Shown here: one piece after another, positions 12,401 through 26,160 of the stretch
How positions within the stretch are numbered: position 1 is the first letter of the stretch
Layout of the letters: each line of letters starts with the position of its first letter
Source of the DNA: Casuarius casuarius
Lineage: Eukaryota; Chordata; Aves; Casuariiformes; Casuariidae
Direction of reading: 5' to 3'
Length of the DNA stretch: 64,000 nucleotides
Assembly (NCBI GenBank): GCA_003342895.1
Contig: PTFA01000366.1
Location: 496,001 to 560,000, forward strand
Translations under genes and position numbers: made by a program
Notes under the pieces: generated by a model
Seen by the model: the letters and a program-made list of their open reading frames with translations, nothing else
Database searches by the model: none
What the model was told of the DNA's origin: nothing

Positions 12401-14674
12401 GCTTGTATTTGACTTTACTTGTGCACATTCAGGAACCCAGCCTTCTTCTTTCTCCTCATCCTAAGTGGTCTTGAAGTAAGCAACATTACATAAACATGCA
12501 AGGTTGTATATATTCCCCGCTCACTGCATGGGATTTTTGCAGTGTGGATTTCATTAAGGTCAAAGGGGCTGTGGCAACAGCAAAACTGGCACTGAGTAAT
12601 AAAATTAACATATTTTGCCTTGGTAGTCCTTGTGTAAGCCAAAGCTTTTAGAGGGATTTACCACTAAATTCAACATTCCAGAAAGAGTCCTTTAATTTTG
12701 CATGTGTAAGTAGAGCACTTTGGAAATTTCATAGCCTGACTGCACACAGTTTGCGTACACACCAATGGGGAAACAAAAATCAGGAGACATCAATCTCACA
12801 GCAATTCTGAACACCTTTGATCAAAACCCAACAGAATCAGTAAAAAGCCTTTAGGGAAAGTCCATTAATGCCTAGATCACATTCTAAAAATCAAACCCAG
12901 CCAATACTGAATCCTTTTTAGGGCTTATCTTAGGTTCCATCAGTATAAAGTATGTTTAAGAAAAGCTAAATATTTCACAAAGGAGTTTTACCTGTTTTAA
13001 TATAATAAAAAATAGATTTGGTTAAATTGATGTAATTTCACCAGGTAAATAGTGTGGCACCAGGACCCTGAGTTGATTGCCAGTCATCAAAAATGGCAAG
13101 CTTCCTACCTCTTCTGGAGCACAACCCTCAGCTATGAACCCAGCTCTGCCCACCCAGCTCTTTCTTGAACTCTCCAGATAGCTGCAGCACTAGCCCACAC
13201 ATTGTGGCTGCCACTGTAGCCTTCATAATGCCAAGCAGCAGGTGGCAAAGGCAGTTAATAAATATGCTGAAAAATTCGGGTTGAAAATGGAAAGAGAAAT
13301 ATTGATTTGACATGAATGCTCTCTTTTTTGAAGCTTCTACTGTTCGAAGTGGTGGAGAAAAGCTTAAAAAATGTGAATGAAGTGCTTGCTACAGGGTTCA
13401 CAACTGTGTAATAGACAGAAAAAACCCACAACACAGTACCAAAGGTTTTTGTTTGGCCTGTTTTCTCTTAAGCTGAATCCAGCCATTCTGAAGGATCTAA
13501 TTCAGGAACTGAGGGGATTTTGGAACAAGACTACTGCAGTACATCATCTGACGTGACTTCAGTAGTTGAAAAACCCGAGAAGATAAAGTAATGCATCAGC
13601 TGATATCTCCTGGAGATTACCATCCTGTATGTTGCTTAACCTGCCTTCTAGAACCACTACCTGTAGTTACTCACAATTAAGAGGGTCCATTATAAAATCA
13701 GGCTACAGCACCTCATGAAACCTACTGGTATAACCACTGTGCATGAGAGTTTTTTTGTGGGGTGAGTCTGTGAAGAAATTTTAATCTGGATCACCACGAA
13801 TGGAGCCTAGAGTTTTCCTGCATTTTTTAGGTGTTCTCGATGTCATGGTCTGGGATCATTCTGCACCATACAGTACTGATGCATCCTTCTCTATAAATCA
13901 TGCCACTTTATAACTTTTGAGTTCAAACACTGATCTTCCAGCCCCCACAACTGCTATGCTCCAAGCCATCTGTAAATTCAGTGAATTACCTCAAGCTATT
14001 AGCTGAAGTATGTCTCCCTCCAAATAATTAATGGAAAGGAGGGAAGAGATGTTTTCCAGAATTCTGCTGTGAGGTAAGAGTTGGCTCTTTTCTGGAACAG
14101 ATATGGCCTTAGAGGTTACCGCCCTGATGAGGCAAAGTTACTTAAGTGAAGACTCTCGGCCAAGAAAACAGTCTGTTGCACAATAAACTCTATGCCATTC
14201 AAGCATTAATGAAAGAAAAGCATGAAGTTTGAAGCCGATACTACACCATCGCCAGAAAAGATAGCATACCTTGCTCTCAGCAGCTTTTGCAGGGCAAGGC
14301 ATGTGAATGCTAAATATATCGGTCAGCACTGGACTCTGGTAATGAGTCAGCAGCATCTAAGAAATTATAACTCTTAACTGAAATTTTTAAACCTATTCCC
14401 AGTGTTGGTTGGGTTTTTTTCTTCACAGCTGACAACATAATTTGCCAACCATTTGTTCCATGTCCACCTCACGTTGCAGAGATTCCTCGGCTAGGATTTT
14501 CCTTAGATTGCAATCCCAGGAGTTCCCTCTATTCAGTAGGAATAGGACCATCCAGCACAGCAAGGTCTGATCCCCTGACTAGGACTCTAACCCAGTACAA
14601 ACATAAATAGTGATAGTAGGAATATTGCAGGATTCTCTGTGAGGTGAAGAAAGAAGTCTGAAAGAAACTTCCTT
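6468..14674. other. Non-coding DNA, no gene recognised
   Basis: No frame longer than 139 codons occurs. The longest, at 10,506-10,925 on the + strand, is serine- and proline-rich with no domain, lies in a locally C-rich stretch and is overlapped by frames on the other strand. Single consensus-like words such as ATAATAAA and TGACGTGA (near 13,549) occur without supporting context. No transposon, RNA gene or satellite was recognised. Confidence 0.55.
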
Positions 14675-14687
14675 TCTCTCTCTCTCT
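14675..14687. repeat. Short (TC)n microsatellite
   Basis: Six and a half TC units in a pyrimidine-rich context. Too short to be informative except as a possible length polymorphism. Confidence 0.7.
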
Positions 14688-16429
14688 ATTCTACTAGATT
14701 TATCAATAGCCTTGTAAAATATACTGATAATTTATTTAACTACAGAGACAAGCCAAAATCACATCTTTCATATCCAGTTAGATAGTGCATGAAGAGCATG
14801 AACCAGCCCCAATGGAGGATTGGCTTCTCAGTATACAGTCATAAATTAGGCATCTAAGGGGTTAATTTGCAGAAAAAATTGAAACTGCCACCTATGGATT
14901 TAGAAGTGTGACCTCCAGGCTTGTCACAAGGAAGTGGTCTAAACATTTGAGGGAGCCCAAAACACATGGTGACGGCAGAGATTAAAGTGAAAGTAATTGA
15001 GGCAAACACAGCAAGTACTTCTGTGCACTTTCCAAAGCTGAAGAATTCAGTGCATTCAGCAGTCTGAGGGAGCACGTATGTGATATGTAAGGTTTTATTG
15101 CACTTTTGCATTTACATTATTTTTTTATTCCAAAATTACTATTGCATGAAACCCTTACACAGCCAATACGCACTTACATTGTCTTGTGTTCAGTCTTCCA
15201 TGAGTGTAATCAGGCCCTAGGCTATGTGGTATATTAAAATCCTTTCGTGCTTACTCCCTTCTCCCTTTATTTTTCCATTTTTGCTGAGGCTATGATTTTT
15301 TTTCCCCCTGGAATCCTGTTATTTTTAATTAATATGAATAGTTTCAGTGTATCCTTTCTCAAATAATGCAGACTATCTAAAGAATGTTCGAACAGCTATT
15401 TTAATTCACTTCCTTTATCCCTATTGTAGTTGGAGCATTCTTTGAGCCACTTCTGAAATTCCTAGCTAGTGCTTTCCCGCTTCAATGTTTCACTCTATTT
15501 CTTTGAGTGTTTCGTTCCTCAAGAGTTATCAGGCAGACTTTTCAAGTGTGAGGTTTGGATGGATCATATTTCTTGGTGTGCCTCCAGAAAGGACTTTCAC
15601 ATTATCAAGAGCCCTTTCGCTTGTACTGGAGCACACCAGTGACATCTACAAGCACCAAAGGGATATTCTACGGCAGAGTGTACCATAGAGATGAGAGCAA
15701 ACAGAAAACTTCTTGCTGATGTTCACATTCACCACCAAAATGCCACTGGTTTAGACATTTTGAGTAAACAAAGATAGCCTCCTAGTTTCCTTCAAAAGAA
15801 GAGATATGCTGCTAGGCACCACAGACGATACACTAATATAAACTACTGCACTCAGCTTAGCAGATACTTTCAATGATTTCAATAACCATTACTCATGTCC
15901 AGTCTCCCATTTTTTGTCAAAATCATTAAGTCAGTAGTAACATGTAAGCTCAATGTCAGCGTCTCCTGGGTCATGGATCACTGCTCCTGATAACCCACTC
16001 TTGGCTGCAGGCAAATGACAAACATCTATACTCTAGTTTGATATCACTGAGTATACTGTCATGGTTTGTTGCAGGCAAACTATGTAAACACACCCTAATG
16101 ATGTTGAAAAGATTTGTGGATCATCTAGCAACGGTAATAATTACCATTTTTCACTCCTTGCATAGATTCCAGATGATGTTAGCAGGCCTCTGCCTTTCAA
16201 TACCTAAATCATCTTTTGCCTTTTTAAGAAGTATGAAAGAAGTAAGAAGTATAAAATTATTATATCAAATACATGCACAGCTTTCATCTGTACTAACCAA
16301 CCCCACTGTATGTGTGAAATACACAAACACAACAGGGAAATTCCAAAATGTTATGTAATTCATTTACACAGTGATATAAAGCTGTGTAATTAAATAACTA
16401 AGAAAGGTTTACGGCAAAACCAGAGCCAT
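14688..16429. other. Non-coding DNA, no gene recognised
   Basis: AT-rich sequence with T runs near 15,119-15,127 and 15,297-15,303. No domain-bearing frame and no recognisable repeat family. Confidence 0.55.
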
Positions 16430-16447
16430 AAAAAAAAAAAAAAAAAA
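16430..16447. repeat. Poly(A) run, 18 bases
   Basis: An uninterrupted run of 18 A. I looked upstream for a retrotransposed body (SINE, LINE end or processed pseudogene) that such a tail might terminate, and for a flanking target duplication, and recognised neither, so it is listed only as a homopolymer. Confidence 0.85.
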
Positions 16448-19400
16448 CCTCCTGATTTTGGGCTGCCATGCAAACTGAAATTGATGAATACTTTTGCTGA
16501 AGTTCAGAAACAGAGCCTAACTTTGGTCAAACATGGGCCTGTTGTCTGAGACATAGTTCATCTCTTGAAAGCACAAGCTACTGTTTGCAACGCTGAGATA
16601 AAAAAAATAGGTGCATGTTGTTGTTTGCTAAGCTTTTCTATGGGATTTTGAGCTGGTCTAAAGCTGCATTCTGGGTAAAGCTCATAGGAACTCTGGCCAC
16701 ATAGAAGCCATATGGCTGAAGTAATGGCTGATTACAAATTGCTGAAAATTCCAAGGACAGAGGTTTTTTGAGGCTATTAGCAGACTTCAATTCAGTTACA
16801 ATTCCATCTCTGAAAATTTCGCCTGGGAATTTCATGGGCTTTCTGAATAGGTGTTGTAAGGACTTCAATAATCACTATAGTTGCTGAGAAATATGCACAC
16901 TAGTGATGCTGCTTCATTAAAACCTTGATTGCTTGCAAGGATACAAGGTAAGAGGTTAAAAAAAGAATCCAGCATAGTGACTTACTGATAGAGGCTACCA
17001 AACATCTCCACAGGGTGCCTGAGAAGATGCAGCTCAGTTACAGCCCAGCTCTGGAAAACCTCATGGCTTCTAGTGTAGTTACAGTAATTATGAAATGATC
17101 CTAACTATAAATTTATGGAGTTTCTTTTATGCAGGTGAGCATTCACTCTCCCACCCTGAGGCAGTCTACAGATCCCTGGCCGCAAATAGGGACCTAGCCT
17201 GGTTTTAAAGACACTGTGAGCCACTATATTTTACACCAACTGCTCATCCACTTGCTCTAAACAGGGTGGTCAAACCCTTGCCCTTCTGCACCACCTTCCA
17301 CAAGTCCCAGAAAGTCACTGCAGCAAAATACCACAGCAGCACCTCAGAAAGCTTCCTTTCTTAAGAAGCAGAGAAACCACTGTTTCCTTCCTCCCTGCAG
17401 CCTCTAAGAGTCCTTCTGCCAGATTCACTAGTTTCCCTGGTGCCCCATTTCAGGGCAGGTTTCCTTACCTATCTCTTGTCTTGGGCAGGTTCCTCTGCTC
17501 ACCCAGGGTTCAGTAAACTGATTCCACCCTATGCCTCAGCATCCCCCTTCCTGCTCCCAAGTACTTTTGTCTCCTTAAAGTTAGATAAAATCTCTCCCTA
17601 ACATCTATCCTCTTTTCTCATGAAGAGAAATTTTTGGATGAATATGAAAATTATTTCCTCCCATCTCTTTCCATATTAAATCTGAAAAACAATTGATCAT
17701 TGGATTGTTTTTAACATATTTGAAAGTTTATGTGCCCTTGCATCTTCTCTGTTCTAAACTAAACACTCCTAGTTGCTTACAGGTATAGTCTAGATAACAT
17801 TTTTCTAAATCTCTTATCAGCCTTTTCATTGTCCTCTGCACATTGTCGAACTCAGGTCCATCTTTCATAGAGTGAAGAGGTCAACGCACATTCCTGCCAA
17901 GGCCTCATCAGCTCCAACTAGGAAGTTTGAGGGAATTTTCCCCAAACTGAACCTACTTCATTTTAAATATTGTCTCTCTCACTATTAACAGCACCTTCAA
18001 ACTCTCCTAAAAACGCTGGCATAAAATCAGGCTTCTTACAGTGCAGTTTAACTGGATTGTTTTTGGACAGGAAAAAGCCATTGCAGGTTGCCAAAAGGCG
18101 CTCAAACCAGTTTCAAATCCTTGTTAACCCATTCATAGCAATAGGACAACTAGAATTTATGGCTGCTCAGGAAGCAAATTAATGCAGTAGTTTTGATGAC
18201 AAATGGGAAGTAAATATTGTGGGCAAAATCATTTATATCTCTAAAGAAATATCCTCTCCAGCTGCAAAAAACTCACTTTCATGACCTTTTCCTTCTATCC
18301 CTTCTTGTAGGCACACAGCTGGTATTGATTAGCCAGGAGGAATGCTGTTTCTCTGCCTTGTGCAGATTTCAATGGGCCATATGAATCTGAAGTCTGCATG
18401 AAGAAGAGAATGGAGTATTCCGCAAAGATCATCAAATAATGATGACTAATGATCTATTTCCTATCTGTATGATCTATCCAGAGACATTATCTGATTGACA
18501 TGTCTTTTAGCGTCCCTTTTAAAATAAATGTGTTATACAGCACAGAAGACACTGGACTGACCCAAAGAGAAGGTGTGTGTTATGTTTTTTTCCTCCTACA
18601 GTTGTATTAAAAGTATCAACAAATTCAACAAATTACAGTTTTCACCACCTCAGCAATGGCTGTCTGGAGGCCAAAGTTACTTCTTTCTCCTTTTGTGTCC
18701 CCTCACAGGAATTAAGAATTTTACAGCCTTATTGACATCTTTCTGTGCTACAGACACAAAATGCCTTTAAGTATGTAAATCAGACAATTCAATACATTTC
18801 AACATGCATTTGGCTTCCATTGTGCTGTCCCTGTTTCAGCATTAAAGATGGGCTTGTGTACCTGTAATGTGATCTTGGTTTTGGCCAGTACTGTGTCAGT
18901 ATTTCTAACAAAAGATATTACCTTTCCCTATAAACCTTGCACTGCTAATCATCAGCAAAGTCATGCTGGGATAATATATACTTAACATCAGTAGATTCAA
19001 AGACATAATTTTGAGAAAGAGAGACAGGCAGGGAGACACTCCACATATATCTTTAATACATATGGGAATGTGTTAACCAACCAGAAGTAAACCATTCAAT
19101 TATGAACATTCACTTTCTTTTGCCTCACATATGACAACAAAGTTCTTTCAGACATAAAGTATGTACTTTATGGATGGCTAATTTGAATTTGTCTTTGAAA
19201 AGGGGGAGTCAGCAGATGATAGGCGAATCCTTTTTTGGGACTGAACGTATTATTAAAAAACACTCCCTTAAAAAGGAAGCATTGTTTTCAAAACTGGAAA
19301 ATTGTAATGTCTATTTTATATCTGCACACTCATTTTTCATGTATTGTTTCTCATGTTCAAAACTGGAAATTTTCAGAACAAAAGTATACATACTATTTTT

Positions 19401-21110
19401 AATTGCCAACAGGTGTAAAAAGTGCCAAGTCTAAAAGTGAAAGAGTAACAAAGGAGAACTTGGGAGATAAGAAAAATAAGAGAAAAGGCAGTTTTCTACC
19501 TGCTAAATCAGAAGATGGGAGATAAGCTGAAGAATAATAAATAACAATCCTGTCTTCTGTTTTTATAAAACTTCATCTTTTCTGTCACGGAAGCTCTGGG
19601 TGACTTGGAAGCCTCCCAAGAGCCTTCCCAGGGTGAGAAACAGTCAGTTCCAAGCATCTGAGCTCTGCAAACACATCCACATCCAGTTCTGCTTTACAAA
19701 AGACTTGAGTGGGAGATCAGAGCTCACATGTGAGCTTAATAAAGGACAGGCATATTTTATGAATCATTATTACTCTCCATTTCATGAAACCTGGCTTGGA
19801 AAGTCATGCTGAATCTCCCCAAAGATAGTTCTTTTCTGTTTTTGGAAGTAAACCACCCTACTAAAAGAATCGTAATCTAGACATGGGCCAGAGTCCCAGA
19901 TGTAAATTGACTCTAGCAGAGGCACGCAGTCCAAGGAATTGGTTTCTCAATGGTTACCACTGACTCTCATGTGAAACAAGCAATGGGGAACAAACCATCT
20001 TGTTAGATCATTTTATTTCTATTTTGAGTCTTAGCATTTTGTTAGTTGCTCAAGAATTTATGCAATATCAGACAAATGCTATCATATCCAAACAACAGAT
20101 GACCAGCCTTTTTCCAGACCAGTTTTGGAAGAAGACCCTAAGCTCATAACTATTCGCAGAATCATCCCTTGGGAAGCAAAGGACAAACTTCAGACCTAAT
20201 CACTTTTCTCAAATCTTCTCCTGAAAAGGTTGCATTGTTTTTGGTGTGGCTGTCCCTGGTCGGTGTTTGAACACTGAGAGGACGTCTTTGGTTTCCAGCT
20301 TCCCTTCTCTGTCTGTTGTCCAGATTCACAGCACTGAGGAAGACTCATTTTCTTTCAAGCACTGGACAATGTCAATCACAAAATGGAAAGATATCGCTGT
20401 CTGATCCTGCTCTTGTTCTTAATAAAAGAATTTTCACTACTGTTCCCTGTGACAGCAAAATCTGGCCTTGAAATGTGCACACTTAAAATACATCTAGGGG
20501 TACCTGGACATATAAGATTTATCTGTAAGTTGAAGAGAGAGACACTTTTACAGGGGCACAGAGCTCATTACGTCAGACATCATATTCATGAGTAACCAAA
20601 ACGAGAAGTGAAACAAACAACAAGTACATTTTAATTGTATTTCGTACTTCTTTTCTCAAAACTAGAAAAATTTCAAAGGCTAATCTATTTACAAAACTGC
20701 ATTATTTATGAGAAGCATTATCTACTTGAAGCTGTTTCTTCTTCCTAGCAACAAGTTTGATCATGTTCCCATTGACATCAATGACATATTTGCCATTATT
20801 TCAAACTGAAATAATAATAAACTTTTGCGTGTATGTATGTTTGTGCATGCATATACACAGGCTTTTGTTCTGAACAAAAAACGATGTGTAAGATGGTAAG
20901 ATGTTTAGGCACAGATCATCTACCTTGCCTAGGTATTTTATCTGTTTTCACCAGAGTGTTTTAGTTTCACATAAGATAATGCTGTTTTTTCTCCAGAAAT
21001 CTATGGATATATTTTACTTACACAACCAGACTTTCAATGAGCAATATACAGATTACAGGGAAACTTACACACTGCTCACTGACAATATCCAAAGCCCTCT
21101 CCTAGGCCCA
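16448..21110. other. Non-coding DNA, no gene recognised
   Basis: No open frame exceeds 86 codons. A short TG/TA-rich stretch (about 20,828-20,860, with GTATGTATG and GCATGCATA words) is the only simple-sequence feature. Words resembling CR1 tails, such as GATCATCTAG near 16,118, are isolated and do not extend into an alignment. Confidence 0.55.
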
Positions 21111-21200
21111 GTTTTACAAAATAGGAATTAAGTAACAAAGGCAAAGAGTGTGTAATTCTTCCAAGGTCACACAAATCTGGGGCAGAGCCAGAGGAGCAGT
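21111..21200 (-). repeat. MIR/CORE-SINE-like fragment
   Basis: Read on the + strand the segment follows the reverse complement of the MIR core closely: GTTTTACAAAATAGGAA, then AGTAAC, GGCAAAGAG, CTTCCAAGGTCACACA and GGGCAGAGCCAG. These match, in order and spacing, the known words TTTTACAGATGAGGAA, AAGTAAC, GGCACAGAG, CTTGCCCAAGGTCACACA and TGGCAGAGCC. The word CCAAGGTCACACA is especially diagnostic. The element is a truncated, decayed copy, and nothing suggests it is functional. The ends are approximate. Confidence 0.65.
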
Positions 21201-24200
21201 TTGCCTGAGAAAACAGACTGATAACAGTGATATTCAAGACATGCAGTGATATTAATCAGCTGCTTGCTCCTCCCTCCAAAATCTCTCAGGGAAGTAAGAA
21301 GGGAGTTAAACGAGCCTGACTGAGGGCTTTTTCCCCCCAGGTTTCTTCCTAGCATATAAAGGCAATGAAATAAGTGATCAATGAGAAACTGAAGCATCCA
21401 GCATTACCCTTCCAGCCCCAGCTACCTAAATTATTCAAGAATGTTAGCGATGTTATTAAAAATGCTGGCTCAAGCTCATTCCTGGTGTAACTTTACCACA
21501 GCCAAAGGAGACAGAGCTGTGGAAGCTGAAACTAGCTTATTATGTCCAGCTGACATAGCTAACAAGGTGGACACAGATTGTTAGAAGACAGGAGTTTCAC
21601 AGTTAGATCTAACGTCTTTACCATATATAAGAATAAGTAAATCTGCCTGATAGAGTGAAGGCCAAAAACATTAATTAAAGTTGTATTCAAACCAGACCAC
21701 TACCCCACTGCTTAGGATGAAATGCCTGCTTAATAACAGCTTCGTTTCACTGGAAAGAGCACCTTCCCACGCTCCTCCAACAGGAATGAAACAAAACTGA
21801 CAGTGCTGAGCTTTGTCTGCTTATTGGTTAATGTTAATGAGGGTTTTCACATAGAAACTATGGATCCAAGCTGGAACTTCAGTTTTGCTGCAGACAAATC
21901 TCTGATCAAAATTATGCAAATTTCCTCTCAAATTCTGAATGAATTCTGCTTGTGGCTGTGATCTGGGCCAGGCTCATGTGAAAAAGTCAGCTCTGACTCT
22001 CCAGAATATGCTCACTATTAAGACCTTCTCAGCACACTCATTCAGTAGTCCCACCAACTAGGAAACTGTGCCACTAAAAGAAAGAATAAATCACTTGCAA
22101 CCTTGCAAGCTTTCAAGCTAGTATTTCTTTTCAGATGGTACTGTCAAACAGCAAACAAAAAGAAGTTTCACTGCAATGCAACAGAAACACAGCTTACTTC
22201 ATAAAGGCACTGTACTGCCTTTCTTAAAAGTGATTTTGTGGAGTTATCCACAGTCAACACAGCAGCTGTACATAGCAGTTCAAAACAAGGGAGACTAAGA
22301 GTTTACTGCCTGCCTCCACCCTTGCTTAGGCAGTGAAAACTGTGCCAGTCCTGCTGCCTGGGCCCAGTGCTGCCTCCCTCCACACTTCTGGGGCACAATG
22401 CCAGCAACGCAAAATGGAAAGCTGAATCTTTTATATTTGACTATATGACTACCCTGCCCCAACACTTTCCACCAGAGCACAGCAAAACCTGGATCAGAGC
22501 ACAAGGATGGATGGGCTGCCACTGTTCTGAAGTTGTTCCCGCACCCCAAACTGTAAACGCCCAGATGTCACTCCGGACTGGCCTCAGGCTCACTCCGCAC
22601 CTCCCCTTCCAGGTGCTACGTACCACGTCCCGGCTTTTGCAGCAGTGCTCACAGCCAACCTGGGAGGCTTAGAGCCATGAGGGACCTCTGCCCAGTTACT
22701 GTCGTACCAGACTTTGTTACAGGACATAGTCATGGTGCAAATAAACTTTTTGTTTGTGACAGAAATATTCCAAAAACATCCTCTGTGCCAGATCATATTT
22801 CCCTGGTTTCACTTAAGATTAACCCACCTCACGGAGTAACTCACCCAAATACCCCTTTTCACCCTGTTGAGCCTCAACTATTTTTCTCAAAAGACTGCCC
22901 CAGGCCTGAGCCAATCCGGAAGGACATGCAATTTGTGCAGAGGCAGAGGTGCGTCTGAAGCCCTGGGGTATACTTTAACAGCAGGCCAGCTTGGCATCTG
23001 TTTTGAGTCAATGCCTATCTGCTCTCTGATCCTAGGGTAAAGCACATGTTCAGTCCAGAAGATGAAAGGGAGAGATGCCTCTGGACAAAACTAATATTCT
23101 GTTTAAGATGGAGCTGCCTTTTTAGATGCAGCTTAGCTGGAAGAGAAGGGAGTACGTGTGGCAAGAAACATCTGCTTATGCTGAAAATTAAATACTGGGA
23201 AAAAAAAAAGATTGTGTTGAAGGCGGATAGCTACTACTTCACAAAAGAACTGCCATAGGATAGGTTTATATGTACTAATTTCATCCTAATTACTTGGTAC
23301 TACTATGTTTGGCATGGGGGGGGATGGTTGGTCTTTGTTTTTTTTTTCTTTTGACATGGATGGAGCTTTAAAAACTCCATTGTGGTGGCAGGAAAATCCT
23401 GGTTTTGGCCAGCCAATCGTTTAACAGAGCAACACACGTGACCTAATTTTACAGACTGCTTTGTGTTTCTTATTTAAGGTCTTGCAAATGAGTGCACATG
23501 AAGAAAAACAGAAATCAGTGGAGTAGGAGTAATCCAGTCAAGAATGAGGTCTGTTAAAGGGATGCCAAGAGTGACTAGCTGTAGCACGCATCAACTGCAA
23601 AGACAGCCCACAGAGTGGGACTCCCCTGCCAAAGGCCGCATGCTGGTCACAACACTGGCCCTGGTGGTGGAGGCACTGGTTTTGTTGGGCTGCTATGGGA
23701 AGAGAGCAAGGAGCACAGTGACTGAATGACTCCTGCTGCCAGGGCCTGCCTCTTCCCCTCATCTCCTGCGTGGGAGTACCTCATGCGCCTGGCTTTTTGA
23801 GTTCTTTTTTTCCCCCTACAGGACTTACAAACATCCCTCTGAAACAGCAGTGGCTGCTGCCATTTGACCTACTCTGTGGCTCAGATAGCCAAAAGCAAAC
23901 AGCCATTATCCTCGTCTTGTAGCACTTGTTACAAAAAGAAATCTCAGTCTCTGCAGTGTATCTGCATGTGGGAAAGACCGCCTCAGGCTCCACATCCCAG
24001 CCTTGCCTCTCTTGCTTTCTGAGACCATACAAACACAACACACTTAGACAGGCTTGGTCCTGAGAGCCAGCCTGTCATTTTGAAGAGAACTTAGGCAAGA
24101 TTCTTTTATGGAGCAAACAACCCCAAACTAAAGAACCGACATGAGGGACACAGGAATGCAGTGTTGCAGGAGGAGAATAACCAAAGGATACCTCAAAACT

Positions 24201-24599
24201 ACTCTGCAGTGTCTTGACAGACATTGCCCATTAGTACAGTCTTCCTGGAGTCTTTCTGGTTGTCCAACAACTTTGTGACTATTGTCACAGAAATAGGCCA
24301 TAATCAGGCATAGCCAGAGGAGCCTTACTTGCCTTACTTCCTATTCTTTCAGCCTGCGTCAGTGTTAGACATCTCAAGCAGCCGGGACAAGAGTAAGGGT
24401 GACATTTAACATCTGCTTCTGCTTGCAGGAGTGATGGCTGTTTGACTACAGTAAAGGCACACTGTCTCCTGATTTTTGGTAGTTAATACTGTACCAGGTG
24501 GCCCACTGCATTGGCCAGTGTTCCTAGGATGCAGTAGGCTGGGGCTATTTAAGACTAGTGTCAGTAAGGGCCTTCCCTTTTTTTTTTGGATTTTAAAGT
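21201..24599. other. Non-coding DNA, no gene recognised
   Basis: A GC-richer patch at 22,300-22,660 is open in several frames on both strands (up to 101 codons), the signature of composition, and CpG remains sparse. A G8 run at 23,316-23,323 is followed by a T10 run at 23,338-23,347. No transposon family was recognised. Confidence 0.55.
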
Positions 24600-26160
24600 C
24601 TTGGTGTTATTAAGGGCTAATGTTCCTATTAGAATTAGAGTTCAGTCTATGAAGAATCGTATCTCTGAAAAGGCTTGGATAAAAAGGGTTAATTGGGGCA
24701 AAGACCTTGTACATGCATGGGCTTTGGCACCGTTTTTAGGTTCTTCAGGTTCGTAGATTTCATGCCACAAAACCTAGGATAAGGAGTAGATTCTCCATAT
24801 TAGAAATTCCCAAATTATATTACAAGCAGAGCACAACAGCCGCCATACAAAGAAATTGAGGGCTGTTTGCAACAATGGTTTCTTTATTCATTTCAAAGCT
24901 TCTAGATATCATTAAATTGTGGAAGGAATAGTAAGAGAGTTAGATTAGGGTTATGTTTATTAGAAATCATTGCACTGAAAAGAAATACTAATACTTTCCT
25001 GGGGGCATTCGCTACAAGAGTGCCTGCAATACTTTAAAGTTTCAGTATCTTTAATATTATGAGACCAAGATAAGGGCTAATGCTTTCTTAAGGAAAAGTT
25101 GGAAAAGTTAAAGAGAGAAATTTGTGACTGAACTTAACATGGGTCTCTGTATCAGTTTTAGATTTGGCATTCATCTGGTAAAACTTGGATCCATAATTAG
25201 AATTCAGTTTAAAGCTAGCTTTCTGCCTAGGAGAAATGGGCCACCAGACACAGTTGGGTGCTTCTCCCAGTATTTGTTTTAGTCCCATTTTAGATTTTGA
25301 ATTCTTAATTGCCATTAAATTAAGTCTGGAACTCAGAATGTTGTTCTGCTTATTAAAAGCTCTGCAATGAACAGACAGTAAGTAGTCTACAATGGGAATT
25401 TGAGGGCTGATGTCCAAATGGCACTGTGTCATATTTTTTGGCTTGAGGTTTCCAGCTGTCTTTAGACTAAAGCTGTATCTAGGGTTAGTACGAGGTCTAT
25501 GATTTGGTTTAAGACTGTAAGAACCAAAAATCCCAAGTGCAATCAGTAGCAAACCTAAACACCATTTAAATAAATTAAAGGTTGCTTCAGCATTTGTTTT
25601 GGGGGTCTTTTTAAATAGCTTTAAATTAAAGCAGAGCTAGCTAAGTTACAGTTAGGGTTAGAAATTAAGCGAGGACAAAGTGTTGAGCTGCAGTTAGCTA
25701 TCAGCTGATAGTAGTGCAAGGGCTGGTCCCTTACTATCTTCAGTCCACAAATATTTAGGGACCAGGAGGCTCGTAGAGTGTTTGGGTTATGGGTAAGGCC
25801 ATATGGTTAGGGGAAAGAGTGGAGAGGATCACAAAAAGGTTTCCATGGGAGGCTGCTAGCTACACAAAGGCAAAGTCAGGTCTCTGGTTCCCCAAGGGTA
25901 TCCACACACAGATGGGCAGGGCTAAGCTAAGGGTTAGAAAACACCTACAATTAGGGTCAAGAGACAGCGAGGAACATATGTATAAGCGGGTCCAGCACAG
26001 GAGCCATCCTACACTGAGGTTAACTTCTAACATGGGTTTACTCACTACTTCTAGGTCAGATGATCATAAGGTTATGGCTAAGCTCCAGGGGTAGCATGAG
26101 GGTCCAGACTGTGAGGAATGGGCTAGTTCGGTTCTAGTCATGAGTACATTGAGGACAGAC
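24600..26160 (+). repeat. Decayed telomere-like repeat block, G-rich strand on +
   Basis: This block is scattered with telomere-like words on the + strand. Exact TTAGGG occurs at 24945, 25652, 25755, 25807 and 25951, five times in about 1 kb where chance predicts well under one. GGGTTA or TAGGGTTAG occurs at 24686, 24948, 25480, 25651, 25784 and about 25930. Longer related words recur too: TAAGGGCTAATG at about 24,610 and 25,072, and TTAGAATT-type words at 24,629 and 25,197. I see no CCCTAA on the + strand here. The interpretation is an old, heavily mutated array derived from, or resembling, (TTAGGG)n or a telomere-related satellite. A 154-codon minus-strand frame at 25,088-25,552 lies inside and is best explained by the repeat composition. 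Confidence 0.6.

Noticed and set aside
16100..16140. CR1-tail-like word GATCATCTAG
   Set aside because: The similarity does not extend beyond about ten bases in either direction.
22295..22672. GC-rich patch with a 101-codon frame
   Set aside because: Open on both strands, few CpG, no domain; not a CpG island and not a supported exon.
25088..25552. 154-codon minus-strand open frame
   Set aside because: It lies wholly inside the decayed TTAGGG-like block. The complementary C-rich repeat lacks stops in some frames, and the product shows only low-complexity Asn/Lys/Ser/Pro character without a domain.
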